DNA from: Hofstenia miamia | Lineage: Eukaryota > Xenacoelomorpha > Acoela | Direction of reading: 5' to 3' | NCBI GenBank assembly: GCA_004352715.1 | Contig: SCFE01000062.1 | Span: 1,743,185 to 1,807,184 of the forward strand | DNA length: 64,000 bases | Part shown: positions 34,319 through 46,489 of the stretch, one piece after another | How positions within the stretch are numbered: position 1 is the stretch's first letter | How the letters are laid out: the number at the start of each line of letters is the position of its first letter | Position numbers and translations under genes: made by a program | Notes under the pieces: generated by a model | The model's input: only the letters and a program-made list of their open reading frames with translations | Told to the model about the DNA's origin: nothing | The model's database searches: none

Positions 34319-35321
34319 TACAGTAGCCCTTAAAAAGTTTGCATAGGTATTTAAAGAATTAAAATTCGTAATTTAATCAATATAATGAACAAAAATTTGC
34401 AGTATAACGGCATGAATTAAACATTTAATGAACGTGAGAGTGTCATACAGAATACAAAATACAAACGAACTCAGTAACCAGTTTGGTGTCCTTTTTAGCG
34501 ATACAAGCCTCAATACGGCTAGGCATTGAAAGTACCAGCTTTTGGCATATCGCCGTAATTTCCTCATCATGGAGCCATGCTTTCTCAAAGTTTGCAACGA
34601 TATCTTGTTTGGTGCGATTTTATAGATGGCGTAGACGTTTTTTGATAATTGCCCAAAGATTTTCAATGGGATTTAGATCGGGTGATGCAGCTGGCCACGA
34701 TATCACCGAAATCCCCAGTTTCTGGAAATGTGCCAATGTGCTTCGGCTAACATGTCCTGGTGCATTATCTTGTTGAAACAAGTTAACATCGTTTGCGTGC
34801 CATTCTCCAGCTGCCCAACTACTCTTCTTTTGATGATTTTCTCATACATCTCACTGTTCCTGTTTCCCTCGACGATATGAGAACGTCCCGTGCCATAGTA
34901 CGAAAAACCAGACCATATCATAACACGCAGTGGATGTTTATAGGTCATCTTGTAATGGTCTTCCATTAGTTATTGGTCTTCTACAACGCGCACATATCTA
35001 GAAGAGTCATCCTCGATTTCCATGTATGTCTCGTCGCTAAACATCACTCTTTTCCAATAGTTCACTGTGTTGTTTGCAACTTGCACTAGGGCTTTTCAGA
35101 ACAAGTTGTCGAATGAGATGTAAATCCCTTTCATCAAACTTGTTTGGCCGGCCGCAGTTCTGATACTTAGTGCCATGATCACCTGTTTCCTCATATTGTT
35201 TAATGACGCGCGACACCGTTGACTGACTTACGTTGAGATCACGAGCAATTTGGGCGCCGAATTTGCTCGTATTGACATGAAGTGTGATGATTTGAAGGTG
35301 CAGGTCATCATGTCGTTGCAT
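34319..35321 (-). mobile_element. Tc1-like transposon, pseudogene
   Basis: Minus-strand transposase in several frames. N-part (35321-35037): MQRHDDLHLQIITLHVNTSK, then GAQIARDLNVSQSTVSRVIK and CGRPNKFDERDLHLIRQLV, a paired HTH. Middle: SDETYMEIE (first acidic residue), HPLRVMIWSGFSYYGTGRSH and NEMYEKI-like text. Then LGISVISWPAASPDLNPIE, the usual DDE third-residue block, and FEKAWLHDEEI near the end. The second catalytic Asp region is altered to FNKIMHQD. The left terminus reads TA then CAGTAGCCCTTAAAAAG (34319 on); a matching right terminus was not found. Frameshifts and stops make it inactive. Confidence 0.85.
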
Positions 35322-37595
35322 GTTGGAAGTTCAATGGAACCACAATTAAATCAATAATTATTGATTTTTCAACAAAATTTTATTGAAATGAGTAATGAGT
35401 AAAATTCAGAACTGAATAGTAATCAGTGCAATTTGGACGAATTAGCTAAATAACTGTAACTCATCAACAAAGTGTAAAACGTGAAAAAATGTGAACCAAA
35501 ACTGTATTCTTGATAAAAAAATGTATAACACTATAGATCCTAGTCAATACAGTCTGCACATCAATCAACAGTGAAGTAACCCAACTTGCATAGAAGAAGC
35601 ATGATTAGAATGTTGCTCGTTTGACAGGAGAGAGAAGGGCAACTTACAATCTCCTCGCGTTTTTCACATCACTACTACTGGCCCTTAGTCTTTTTAACAG
35701 AAATTATTTTGCTGCTGCAGTTTCTAGTGGCACCAAATATGTCTGAGGTTGCTGGTAGAGATTAATGTTTGACAAATAGCACACACGTTCTGTAATTAAA
35801 GGTCTCTTGCAAAATGTTGAAAATGGTCTGTCACACGTTTCTAAATTTGAGATGTGTTATTGATGGTATGCCGATTTTATAGTCTGCACCTGTTAGTCGC
35901 AAGTCGCAATTTACCTCATTAAGGAATTTGTTAATCCATGAAGCTGACTCGCCACCAAATTATTCAAGTATTTTCAACTGCCATTTTAAAAAACATATTC
36001 AGTAGAGGCAAAAACCATCTTATAGGCTTTTGTGGATTGCTTTAATGCAAGCTACTGTAGAAAATAATCTTTCTTTTGTGTGGGTCTTATCTGTAGTTGT
36101 TTTAAAAAATGTAAGAAAAAGGCAATGTAAATTTAAATGGATTTTATCATTTAAATTAACAGTATTTGGGCAAGTAAAACTAGTAAAATATACATTGTCA
36201 TAAAGTACTCTTTATGTCCCACAAGATGACGGGAATGAAATAAATGCAACTATGCAACAGTTTTTCAATTATTGATATTAGTTATAGTTGTCGCATAGTC
36301 TGATTCACCCCAATTTAAACTTACTGTTTCGGATTTAGTTCTCTAAGGTACAAGAAATATGTTTGTAGAAACATTTATTATTCATTTATATTTTTTTTTA
36401 TAAATTTATTAAAATAATTGCTCGAATTTCAGTATTTTTCGAAGTTTTTTCAGTTACAAGTCATGAACATATTACTAGTAAAAAATTTTATTATATTCTT
36501 CACGAGAAAATATCAGAATAGAAAACGTTTATTCCAAAAGTTTAATATATTTTCATTTTTTATGTATAGAGCATACATTTCCTCATTTTTCATTTTGTGC
36601 CAAGTTCTATTCAAGTTAATGGAAGCTTCCTGAAAGAAATTAGGTGATAATCAATTTAACTTAGAAATTTTAATGAATTTGAACTTCAATAAATTTAGAA
36701 AATACTGAAATGGGAATAATTATTTTAATATATCATTAAAAATATAAAATTAAATATACATGTTTCTACAACCATATTTCATGTACCTTACAGACCTAAA
36801 TTACCACCTGCAACAATATTCGTTATCATAGGATGGTTACAACTGGACTGGCCCCGGGACATTTTAGAGTATAATCGTATATAGATTGTATTCACGTTAT
36901 TTTAATTATTGTTAATTTAGATAACGCTCCTGTAAAAGACGATGTCTCTAGTGATAACCTTGTTACACAAAGCTGATGCTTTTATGTAGTTCACATGGTG
37001 CTATAATTTTTAGACATTGTATTTGTTTCATTTTAATTTGAGACGTCAACTAAGAGTATTTTTGCAAAGTATTTCTGTACAATGCAAGATCATCTTTTCA
37101 GGATAATGTTAACAATATTAAATCAAAATTCATTTTGAAAATTGACTATGGTCTGCTACCAAATATTGCATTATTGTATTCTTATATATTATATTAGGAT
37201 TATTTTATTGTATTTAGTGCTTTGCTACAATAAAATAACAAAGAAAATCACTATAAAAACTAAATTATTTACATTTTTATAGGCTGCTGAAATTTACCAT
37301 TCTTGGTCATTCCAATAGAATTTAAAGCTTTATTGTAGAGAAGGCGAAAAATGTATTCAGGTGAAAAGTGATTGACTTGTGACTAAGCAAAAGAATTCAC
37401 TTCCCTTAATTTACTCAAATAATAAAGGTTAACTATCAAAGTTTTCTGAAACTGATTTTATGATTAACTTCAAGGGTTATAATGCAGTTCTGTGAAAGGA
37501 AAAAAATTAACGACTCATATTTTAAATGAGCAAACTAAATTGAAAAAATATTACATGTTCAGGAATGATAGGAATATTCAAAATCTCCCAAATAA
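35322..37595. other. No gene recognised
   Basis: About 2.3 kb AT-rich sequence. A minus-strand stretch near 35830-36060 has faint protein-like text but many stops and no family assignment. Confidence 0.4.
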
Positions 37596-37599
37596 ATAG

Positions 37600-37795
37600 G
37601 GAGGAGGTTTGATAATCTACATAGAAAAGAAATCGGCCAAAAAATTTTATTGAACTATTTGAATAGAATATTGAACTTTTAGCTGTTTGTCAGCCTACCT
37701 ACATTCCTGGTGGAATATCTGTTGTTATTCTGGGAAACATACAGGCCACCGGATCGTAATATAAAGAGATCACACTCAATCTTCGTAAATTCAGT

Positions 37796-37828
<33 letters not shown>

Positions 37829-37990
37829 GTGATTGGCGATGCAAATCAGAATATTTTTGAATGTTTACAATGTTTTAATTTCTAAAATCGTGTAAACAAA
37901 CATACGTTTCTTCCCTCTCACAACTTGACGTCACAACGGCCGACTATTACGTTATTTGATATGATTTACCTTTTGGAAATATAATGTACC
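37600..37990 (+). mobile_element. LINE endonuclease remnant split by (TA)n
   Basis: Reads GGGLIIYIEK (37600-37629), then WETYRPPDRNIKR (about 37731-37769, the Y-R-P-P motif) and, after a TA array, VIGDANQNIFECLQCFN (from about 37829, the G-D-x-N motif). These are successive AP-endonuclease motifs of a CR1/Jockey-like LINE, in different frames. Confidence 0.65.
37797..37832. repeat. (TA)n microsatellite inside LINE remnant
   Basis: TA array with a G interruption, inserted between two endonuclease motifs of the LINE remnant. Confidence 0.85.
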
Positions 37991-38207
37991 ATCTAAGCCT
38001 AAGGCCGGGCGCACACATCAAGGATATATTGCGCGTAAAGCTTTTTCAGCTTAATCAAATTCCCCCGAATGCCCCACACACATCAGGAAATTGCCGCGCA
38101 AAAGACTTTCGTCCTTCAATTATGTGCAACATCTGTGTTTACAAAACATCAATTCCTTACTTTATTATATATTTTACTTTTCAGATGTAAATTATATATA
38201 TGCAGAG

Positions 38208-38210
<3 letters not shown>

Positions 38211-38250
<40 letters not shown>
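38211..38250. repeat. (TA)n microsatellite
   Basis: Uninterrupted TA array. Confidence 0.9.
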
Positions 38251-38253
<3 letters not shown>

Positions 38254-38501
38254 AACAACATATATTTAAGTTCTCATGTACATATACATGTATTAAGTTT
38301 ACAAACTTATTAAGAACATAAATAATGCAACTTTCTTCATATGAACATTGTTTATGTCGGTAAATGTTTGTTTCTTGGTTACGTTTACAAATTACATATA
38401 ATTTAAAAAATATTTTTACTTATTGTTCTTGAGTTGCACATCTTATTCTATAATTAGTCAGATAATTGATATTTTGTTGTGGAATAATGTTTTTCAACTT
38501 C

Positions 38502-38735
38502 TTAAATATTGTAAAAAAATTTTTCACTTCTTGTACTGTAATCCAGTTTGTTCCATAGTGATATTGAATAATTTAGGAATCCGTTCTTCATTACTTTTCT
38601 ATTATACTTAGTTTTACCAAATGTAATATTTCTTTGATTTAAATGATTAGAAATGTTCGATTTTCTTTTCCAAAATATCGATAAACATCTAATATTTTGA
38701 AGAGCTTCTAATGATCTTAGATGATATTTACACAT
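38502..38735 (-). mobile_element. LINE ORF2 C-terminal fragment
   Basis: Reads YHLRSLEALQNIRCLSIFWK, then NQRNITFGKTKYNRKVMKNG and FLNYSISLWNKLDYSTRSEK. The K-x-x-F-x-x-x-x-x-x-L-W-N-x-L pattern is the usual LINE RT carboxy end. Nearly identical to 40602-40835. Confidence 0.7.
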
Positions 38736-39311
38736 TATTTCTTTTTTATTTTTGTTGCTAATTATGTTTATTCCCCAGTTTACATTTTAACTCTCCCACG
38801 TTTAGAAATTTATTTCATTAAACAATCAATGTAACAAATTTCTTATAGTCCAGTGGTTCTCAACTTTTCCTCAATTCTTTTCCTCTTGATTTTTTAGCTG
38901 GACCCTCTCCCCTGCAATAAAATCACTAATAATATATTTTTTTAAATTTACACAATATTTTTGTGGTGCAATGAGATATCCAAATGTCATTAAAAATATT
39001 TCCATGTTTCCTTAAAGGTTTTAAGTAGCCACACAAAAGCTAGAAATTGAGTCTACAATCATAGAAAAAAATTATTGCTTTTTTTCAATTTGACTCTATA
39101 TTAACAGAAGTGATTTAGACTAATTTGGGTACTCTGATTTTAAAAATCATAACCGTTTTGCTGCATCACGTCAGGATTTTCAGTAACAGAAATATTCCCA
39201 TTGCCTAGAAGTTAGGATTTCAATGAAATTTTATAAAATCATTTATTCATTTATTTCATCATGAATGCTTCAAAATTATAGAAATTACAGAAAAACTCCA
39301 CTAGAATGTAA

Positions 39312-39553
39312 TTAGAAATGCTTTAGGCATTTGGCTTTGCGCTTGTGCTGCCCTGTGTCAGTTTCACGATGCAGGAACCAGCAGAAGTCGCCCATCATGT
39401 TCGGGTTGTGCCGCCCTTGGTAACGCGTCTCCATAACTGAAATCTCTTTGTGGAATCGCTCGTCGTGCTCGTCCGAGACAGTTCCCAAGTTATCAGGGAA
39501 GAAGTTAAGGTGCTGGTGTAGGAAATGGATTTTCAGGGACATCCTGGAGCCAA
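39312..39553 (-). pseudogene. Partial second copy of the orphan transposon protein
   Basis: C-terminal part only (SDEHDERFHKEISVMETRYQ, GDFCWFLHRETD), same as 25859-26100, cut by the gap 39554-39757. Sequence right of the gap (from 39758) does not continue the element. Probably part of the assembly mosaic. Confidence 0.7.
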
Positions 39554-39757
39554 NNNNNNNNNNNNNNNNNNNNNNNNNNNNNNNNNNNNNNNNNNNNNNN
39601 NNNNNNNNNNNNNNNNNNNNNNNNNNNNNNNNNNNNNNNNNNNNNNNNNNNNNNNNNNNNNNNNNNNNNNNNNNNNNNNNNNNNNNNNNNNNNNNNNNNN
39701 NNNNNNNNNNNNNNNNNNNNNNNNNNNNNNNNNNNNNNNNNNNNNNNNNNNNNNNNN
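39554..39757. other. Assembly gap (204 n)
   Basis: Run of n's followed by a C run. Confidence 0.95.
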
Positions 39758-39915
39758 CCCCCCCCATTTGTGGGTTCCTGTGGAATTTGAATCATATATA
39801 TATATACGTAGACCCCATTTGACATTGTTGAAATAACCCCACAAGTGTTGCAACTTGCTAGTATAACACTTGCAGCTTATTGAAGTTATGTAAATTGGGT
39901 TCTTAAAATGCTTAG

Positions 39916-40037
39916 TTCAAATGCAGCACAAATTAGAGGTATTTGAAGCTCAAAATCACAGTTTAATGGCAATTAATTTATTAGAAATTAAGGATTGGGA
40001 TTCTGTGGGAAAACTTGATAGTGAATCCCTGAAATAA
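39916..40037 (+). CDS. Candidate terminal exon, unknown protein
   Basis: Acceptor CTTAG (ends 39915) opens a frame reading QMQHKLEVFEAQNHSLMAIN then LLEIKDWDSVGKLDSESLK and TAA at 40035-40037. The text is charged, with heptad-like spacing, ends cleanly and shows no low-complexity bias, so a last exon of a coiled-coil-type protein is plausible. No upstream exon was found; the 204-n gap lies close upstream. Confidence 0.3.
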
Positions 40038-40382
40038 ATAATTTTTGAATTAAAAACAATAAAAAACAAATAAATGTTGTTTGGCTATAGTCTAAAATGA
40101 ATGAAACAGCAGTTAAGTTTAATCACTTTAAGTTGTTACAAAGGGCCCATATATGTGAAAATGTTACAAAGGGCCCGATTGGAAAAAAATTCCCGCCAAA
40201 ATAAAAATTTTTGACAAGTAGCTCAAACAATATTTAATAATGTATTTAAGTACATTTTTGTAAAAAATATCAAAAAAAGCAAAAATGGTTCTGTACGAGC
40301 AAGGGCTCTTTGTCACAAGGAAAATTGAACGGTTCGGGCCCTTTGTAATTTTTGTTCAAATTACTACGTTACAAAGGGCCCA

Positions 40383-40424
40383 TATATATATATATATATC
40401 TCTATATATATATATATATATATN
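40383..40424. repeat. (TA)n microsatellite ending in single n
   Basis: TA array with a TCTC interruption; the n at 40424 joins it to the LINE fragment copy. Confidence 0.85.
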
Positions 40425-40601
40425 AATGCAACTTTCTTCATATGAGCTTAGTTATGTCAGTAAATGTTTGTTTCTTGGTTACGTTTACAAATTACATATA
40501 ATTTAAAAAATATTTTTACTTATTGTTCTTGAGTTGCACATCTTATTCTATAATTAGTCAGATAATTGATATTTTGTTGTGTAATCATGTTTTTCAACTT
40601 C

Positions 40602-40835
40602 TTAAATATTGTAAAAAAATTTTTCACTTCTTGTACTGTAATCCAGTTTGTTCCATAGTGATATTGAATAATTTAGGAATCCGTTCTTCATTACTTTTCT
40701 ATTATACTTAGTTTTACCAAATGTAATATTTCTTTGATTTAAATGATTAGAAATGTTCGATTTTCTTTTCCAAAATATCGATAAACATCTAATATTTTGA
40801 AGAGCTTCTAATGATCTTAGATGATATTTACACAT
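40602..40835 (-). mobile_element. LINE ORF2 C-terminal fragment (second copy)
   Basis: Same 77-codon frame as 38502-38735, with surrounding sequence also duplicated. Confidence 0.7.
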
Positions 40836-41721
40836 TATTTCTTTTTTATTTTTGTTGCTAATTATGTTTATTCCCCATTTAAATATATATAAATTTATAT
40901 ATATATATATACATATATATGGGTCCTTTGTAATCGCAGTTTCAAATTATATGGGCAATTTGTAAAATTTGCCACATATATGGGCCCTTTGTAACATATT
41001 TTATGGAAAAAAAATTTCAAAAAAATTTTTTTTTCATTTTTTTAAATTTACACAATATTTTTGTGGTGCAATGAGATATCCAAATGTCATTAAAAATATT
41101 TCCATGTTTCCTTAAAGGTTTTAAGTAGCCACACAAAAGCTAGAAATTGAGTCTACAATCATAGAAAAAAATTATTGCTTTTTTTCAATTTGACTCTATA
41201 TTAACAGCCTGATACGTTTAAATAAAGTTTAATCTGGGTTTATTATACCTAATGTTGAGCAATGATACAAGAGAAGTTAGTTGTGTAAAAATTTAAGTAA
41301 ACAAATAATCAGATTGTTTTCAAAAATTACATGATTATTGTCTGTGTACCAAAATTATTTATGTAGCTAAAGTCGTAATATGCGGATTAATCGGTATAGA
41401 GCAATCTAAAGCAGTGTTTCACAAGCCAGCAGATTTTGACGGCTTCGAGTCGACCGGATGGTCTGCAAACTTCTGACCAACGGGTTGGCCTGTTTTCATG
41501 TATTTTATGGAGGGTAGATGCCACTACGTGTTGAATTTATTTCCTTACTACGACTTACTTCCCTATGCATTTTCCACAGTATCACATGCACCTAGTATGA
41601 GACATTCCTTCTTCACTGGATTCACTTTCACATTAAAGTTACTTACAGTGGCTACATTCATTACAGTATTTACCTTAATATAAAAGGTTAATATGTAATT
41701 AAGAGAAACCACTCAATTCTT

Positions 41722-42721
41722 NNNNNNNNNNNNNNNNNNNNNNNNNNNNNNNNNNNNNNNNNNNNNNNNNNNNNNNNNNNNNNNNNNNNNNNNNNNNNNN
41801 NNNNNNNNNNNNNNNNNNNNNNNNNNNNNNNNNNNNNNNNNNNNNNNNNNNNNNNNNNNNNNNNNNNNNNNNNNNNNNNNNNNNNNNNNNNNNNNNNNNN
41901 NNNNNNNNNNNNNNNNNNNNNNNNNNNNNNNNNNNNNNNNNNNNNNNNNNNNNNNNNNNNNNNNNNNNNNNNNNNNNNNNNNNNNNNNNNNNNNNNNNNN
42001 NNNNNNNNNNNNNNNNNNNNNNNNNNNNNNNNNNNNNNNNNNNNNNNNNNNNNNNNNNNNNNNNNNNNNNNNNNNNNNNNNNNNNNNNNNNNNNNNNNNN
42101 NNNNNNNNNNNNNNNNNNNNNNNNNNNNNNNNNNNNNNNNNNNNNNNNNNNNNNNNNNNNNNNNNNNNNNNNNNNNNNNNNNNNNNNNNNNNNNNNNNNN
42201 NNNNNNNNNNNNNNNNNNNNNNNNNNNNNNNNNNNNNNNNNNNNNNNNNNNNNNNNNNNNNNNNNNNNNNNNNNNNNNNNNNNNNNNNNNNNNNNNNNNN
42301 NNNNNNNNNNNNNNNNNNNNNNNNNNNNNNNNNNNNNNNNNNNNNNNNNNNNNNNNNNNNNNNNNNNNNNNNNNNNNNNNNNNNNNNNNNNNNNNNNNNN
42401 NNNNNNNNNNNNNNNNNNNNNNNNNNNNNNNNNNNNNNNNNNNNNNNNNNNNNNNNNNNNNNNNNNNNNNNNNNNNNNNNNNNNNNNNNNNNNNNNNNNN
42501 NNNNNNNNNNNNNNNNNNNNNNNNNNNNNNNNNNNNNNNNNNNNNNNNNNNNNNNNNNNNNNNNNNNNNNNNNNNNNNNNNNNNNNNNNNNNNNNNNNNN
42601 NNNNNNNNNNNNNNNNNNNNNNNNNNNNNNNNNNNNNNNNNNNNNNNNNNNNNNNNNNNNNNNNNNNNNNNNNNNNNNNNNNNNNNNNNNNNNNNNNNNN
42701 NNNNNNNNNNNNNNNNNNNNN
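41722..42721. other. Assembly gap (1000 n)
   Basis: Default-size scaffold gap; true length unknown. Confidence 0.95.
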
Positions 42722-43789
42722 TTTTATATTTTAATTTTTCTGAAACTTGGTTAGCATTTTTACCAATGTCTCAAAATTTTAAACGTTTTTATTACAATGG
42801 ATTGCTATCTCTTTTTGTTTAACTATGTTTAATATTTTCCACATGTATTAGCGAAATAGTTTTAAATTAGTTTTGTTTTTTAGCATGTATACTAGTCATT
42901 CATTTTTACTATTACCTATAAAATTCCATGCGCTTTTATTATGAAAATTAATTATTGGTTGAAAAACCGTGATATGATAAAATGTGTTACAATGAATTTT
43001 GACAAATGCGATTTTGAAAGTTTTCCCAAATTATATTATACATGTACGTTTTTCGAAATTATGGAAAATTTGATACGTGCGGTTTGTCATTGCGTCCTGT
43101 GTTTTTACATGTAATGGAAAATTAGTCTAATATTATACATACACCCAACAAAGTGTTGTAAAAATTAGCCAACAATAGAAAAATCACAAATGCGTGTTAA
43201 GTATGCAAGCGAGTGTAATGTATATATTAACAAAAATGTAATGCAAACAATTGCGATATTAACAAGGTGAAATTAGTCATACCAAAACTGTAAAAATGGC
43301 CCTAACATGAATCATGAAAATCAATTAAAAAATATCATGAATCACTAATTGAAATCCATTAGTAGATACACTTAAAAATATCTGACGTCACTAAAAACCC
43401 ATTAGTGGAGATGTCAATCAACTGGTGAGTCACTAAAAACACTCATCAATATCGCAGAGGTCAAAATGTCAGTTTGTGTCCTCAAGCCTGCCTTATGTAC
43501 ACTACTTGTAATGCTCGATATTATTAAGGACATTTAAATAAAAAAATTTTATTTAACTAAATTTGAATAAAAAAATCGGGGTTACTTGTATATTGAAAAT
43601 TTAATATATGCAAACTTTGGTAATCTTGGGTGAACATACATTGTAGACTGTAAGCTCAAACCTGAAAATGGATAACACGGCTTGAAGTTGTAGCATATGT
43701 CGAATTAAGAAATTATTTTAAATATAACCTTATCAATATTATTGATTGATACATTCGAATATGAACGTATACATTGAGAATATGTAGAA
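42722..43789. other. No gene recognised
   Basis: AT-rich. GTCACTAAAAAC words recur at 43387-43440. A 58-codon frame at 42942 has no family resemblance. Confidence 0.4.
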
Positions 43790-43861
43790 TACTTTGAATG
43801 ATTATCAATTTGCATATAAATCTAAGAGAGGTACAACTGATGCATTACTATGCACAATGAA

Positions 43862-43914
<53 letters not shown>

Positions 43915-44760
43915 CATACATACATACATAAAACACTAAATTCTAGACAAACATCTTTGGGAAGAGTTTCCTTTTTTACTATAGCAGTGCCTTCAACACT
44001 ATATTGCAGAATAAAATAGCTAACAGAATAGAGGAAAGTAGTAAGTGGTTAGTTGAATGGATAAGATTGTATATGGAAAATTGGATTTAACAAATAATGC
44101 TAGAACAAAACTTAATCCGCAGGGAAAATTAAAATGTCGTAGGGGTTCCACAAGGAGGTCCACTCTCTGGTACACTTTTTACTGATGAAACAAACATGAT
44201 ATGAAATGAAAACCTGCGCATAAATCGTAAGAAGTGCGACATCTCAAAGTATTCTGATGACATGAGGAATATCGCGAATATTCAAAGCAATACAATACAG
44301 CATTAAATGATTTTCAATTGTATCAAGAAAAGCGAAACCTGAAAATGAATTTGTCGAAAACGTTTGAGCTTATAATTGCACTAAGATCTCTAGAAGTATT
44401 TTTCAAATTGAAGGCAAGTAACAGAATACCAACTAAAATACACTTAAGAACAAATTCTTATAGAAAACTTAAATTTAAGAAAAATATGATGAAGAACTCA
44501 TTTACTAATTTTTGTATTGACTTATGGAATGATTTACCACCTCAATTTAAAGAAAAAAAATTAATTAAAAACTTTAAAAGAGAAGTAAAAATGTATTTGA
44601 AACCAAGAAAAATCAACTATTTAAATTACCAAAGAACTCAATCAATCCCAACCACCAAGCTTAGTAATTGAATCAGAAAAAAACTATTTTAAAAATTTTA
44701 ATAAGTGCTTATCACTTTATTTGTATAGTGATTATATACTACAGAGAATTATTATTATTA
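43790..44760 (+). mobile_element. LINE reverse transcriptase, interrupted
   Basis: Ordered RT motifs: YQFAYKSKRGTTDALLCTM (43803-43859), FYYSSAFNTI (motif A, about 43974-44003), GVPQGGPLSGTLF (motif B, about 44142-44180), ISKYSDDM (active site, YSDD 44250-44261), and a C-terminal frame 44318-44671 with MMKNSFTNFCIDLWNDLPPQ. Motif A lacks its catalytic Asp (FYYS instead of F-L-D-x-S), and frames change, so it is inactive. A TA array (43869-43911) splits the first two motifs. Ends near an ATT run at 44750. Confidence 0.8.
43869..43931. repeat. (TA)n then (CATA)n microsatellite
   Basis: TA array passing into four or five CATA units. Confidence 0.9.
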
Positions 44761-44765
44761 TTATG

Positions 44766-45706
44766 AGCACCGCTGAATACCAGTACATTTCGATTCCTCT
44801 GGTATTCAGCGGCGCTGGGGGTGTATTCAGCGGCGCCGTGCGATTATTAGGCCTGTATCCAATCAAATTGGCTGAAAATTTGTAGCCATCTAGCTTAGTA
44901 TATTCGCCAAAAGTCACGTAAATTTCAGCGTGGTGGCGTTGTTCAAACGTGAGAAAAACGGCTTTCAAGTTTTCGAATTTGAACTATTATAGTGGCGCTG
45001 AATACAACTTTGTTTACATTCTTAGCGCCGTTGAATAAAAATTCAGAACTATTATAGCGCCGCTTAATACAACATTGTACTATTATAGAGGCGCTTAATA
45101 CACACACTTTTATTTTGATTATTATGTTGATGGACATCATCTCAGCATGTTAACTAATCATGTAATAAGTTTTAAAACACAAATATAACTAGTACGTCAA
45201 AAAGTAGTGAATCAATGCCACTTGTGCACTACTTTGGGTTTTACTATAATGACATATATTTATTGTTAAAGATCCAACACAAAATAGTGCAATTAATATA
45301 TTTAGAAGACTTTCTGATATATAATTAGTTTGACATCTGTCTAAAAATACTATATTTGGATGACTTTATCTCTATACATTGATAGCATTCTTCTTTATGT
45401 CTTTCTCTTCTCTTTGAATTTTTACAAAATTTATTTTCAAATAGGCTCAATTGTACGCAATTTTTGGAAAACTACAATCATAGTTATTATTGCATGTTAT
45501 TAATGTTATTGTTTGTTAAATTTGCTGTTTTTTCCAAAATTTTTTTAAAATGTTTGCTAATAATAATTTAGTATTCAGCGGCGCTATTTTTTTTACGAAA
45601 AATATTTAGCGGCGCTATAATAGTTCATGTATTCAGCGCCACTATAATAGTACAAAAAATGATATTCAGGGGCGCTATGAAAAGTCCAAAGTATTCAGCG
45701 GCGCAA
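44766..45706. mobile_element. Inverted array of GTATTCAGCGGCGC motifs
   Basis: About a dozen copies of a motif like GTATTCAGCGGCGC lie in two clusters: 44766-45101 and 45571-45706. In the left cluster most read GCGCTGAATAC (44994, 45024, 45057, 45088), in the right most read GTATTCAGCGGCGC (45571, 45603, 45629, 45662, 45691); outermost copies are inverted to each other. Most carry an adjoining ACTATTATAG. The core of about 470 bp is non-coding. The shape fits a foldback/MITE-type element with repeated termini. G+C-rich motifs stand out in AT-rich surroundings. Confidence 0.7.
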
Positions 45707-45729
45707 TAATATTCCCAAGGGTACGTTGA

Positions 45730-46140
45730 ATGAAGTCAAGAATTTTGTAATAAGTTTTGTAATAGATATGAAATTCAAAGTGTTGATACTTATAAATATT
45801 TATCCTTGCGTATTGATAAAAGTTTAAAATAGAATACACAAGTTCGAAATATTCTGAAGAAAGTTAATTTTAAAATTAAGTGCTTACCCTTCTTTCTTCC
45901 TCATTATTGTGTGATCAAATAAACACAAATTCTAAGAAAAGATTTGATGCAATCACTCATAAAATTTTGGATGACAACAACCATCCATTACACAACGAAT
46001 TTCAATTTTCAAGAGTTCAGGCTCGAAGGAAATTAATCATGCCCACGGACAAAGTTATAGTCTTGAAAAGATCTTTTATATATAGTGCTAGTAATTATAT
46101 ATTCACTGGAATTTGCACGCGGTTTCTATAGAAAACATTA
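45730..46140 (+). mobile_element. LINE RT thumb-region fragment
   Basis: In shifting frames: FEIQSVDTYKYLSLRIDKSL-like text near 45770-45825, then VRNILKKVNFKIKCLPFFL (45845-45900), as follows the active site in LINE RTs. Frameshifted and stop-ridden. Confidence 0.55.
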
Positions 46141-46489
46141 TATTTTTTTGTATTGCAACTTTTTTGCACTGTACAGGAATTAAAACGGCATGCATACATA
46201 CAATAAAATATATGGCAAATGATCACATTTCTGTATCAAATGCAAAATTGTAAACTTTGTATCGCTGGACTTCTATGCCCGACACAAAAATTGTTGTGTT
46301 CAAAGCAAATTTAAAATTCTACACAACAAAAAATACAACGGTAATCCTGTTGTAACGTTTATTATTACTCTAAAACAGACGAAACAAATAACCTAATCCA
46401 AATAGTTCATCATATTCGTTCTCACCTCAATTTTCAGAACCGCAAGTTATGTATTTTAAGAGTGAAATGTTTTCAAATGCACCAAATTC

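Larger units (their letters stand above)
38324..39553. repeat. Mosaic block copied alternately from two other loci
   Basis: Four segments: 38324-38777 matches 40425-40877; 38778-38935 matches 25325-25482; 38936-39107 matches 41037-41208; 39108-39553 matches 25655-26100 with one visible mismatch. In each source the segments are in order, and the skipped length equals the length taken from the other source (158-159 and 172 nt). The 25.3-kb part includes PUS1 intron flank outside the transposon. An assembly chimera is the likeliest explanation. Confidence 0.85.
40135..40995. mobile_element. TIR element built on a TTACAAAGGGCCC motif
   Basis: A perfect 23-bp inverted pair bounds it: 40135-40157 starts GTTACAAAGGGCCCATATA, and 40973-40995 is its complement. 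The core motif recurs inside: direct at 40163 and 40368, inverted at 40336 and 40921. A TA array, a single n (40424) and a LINE C-terminal fragment lie within. It has no coding capacity of its own, which suggests a MITE or foldback element, but the n-join means the interior may be misassembled. Confidence 0.6.

Noticed and set aside
38003-38110. GGCCGGGCGCACACATCAAG stretch that looks like a MITE terminus
   Set aside because: No matching inverted end was found nearby.
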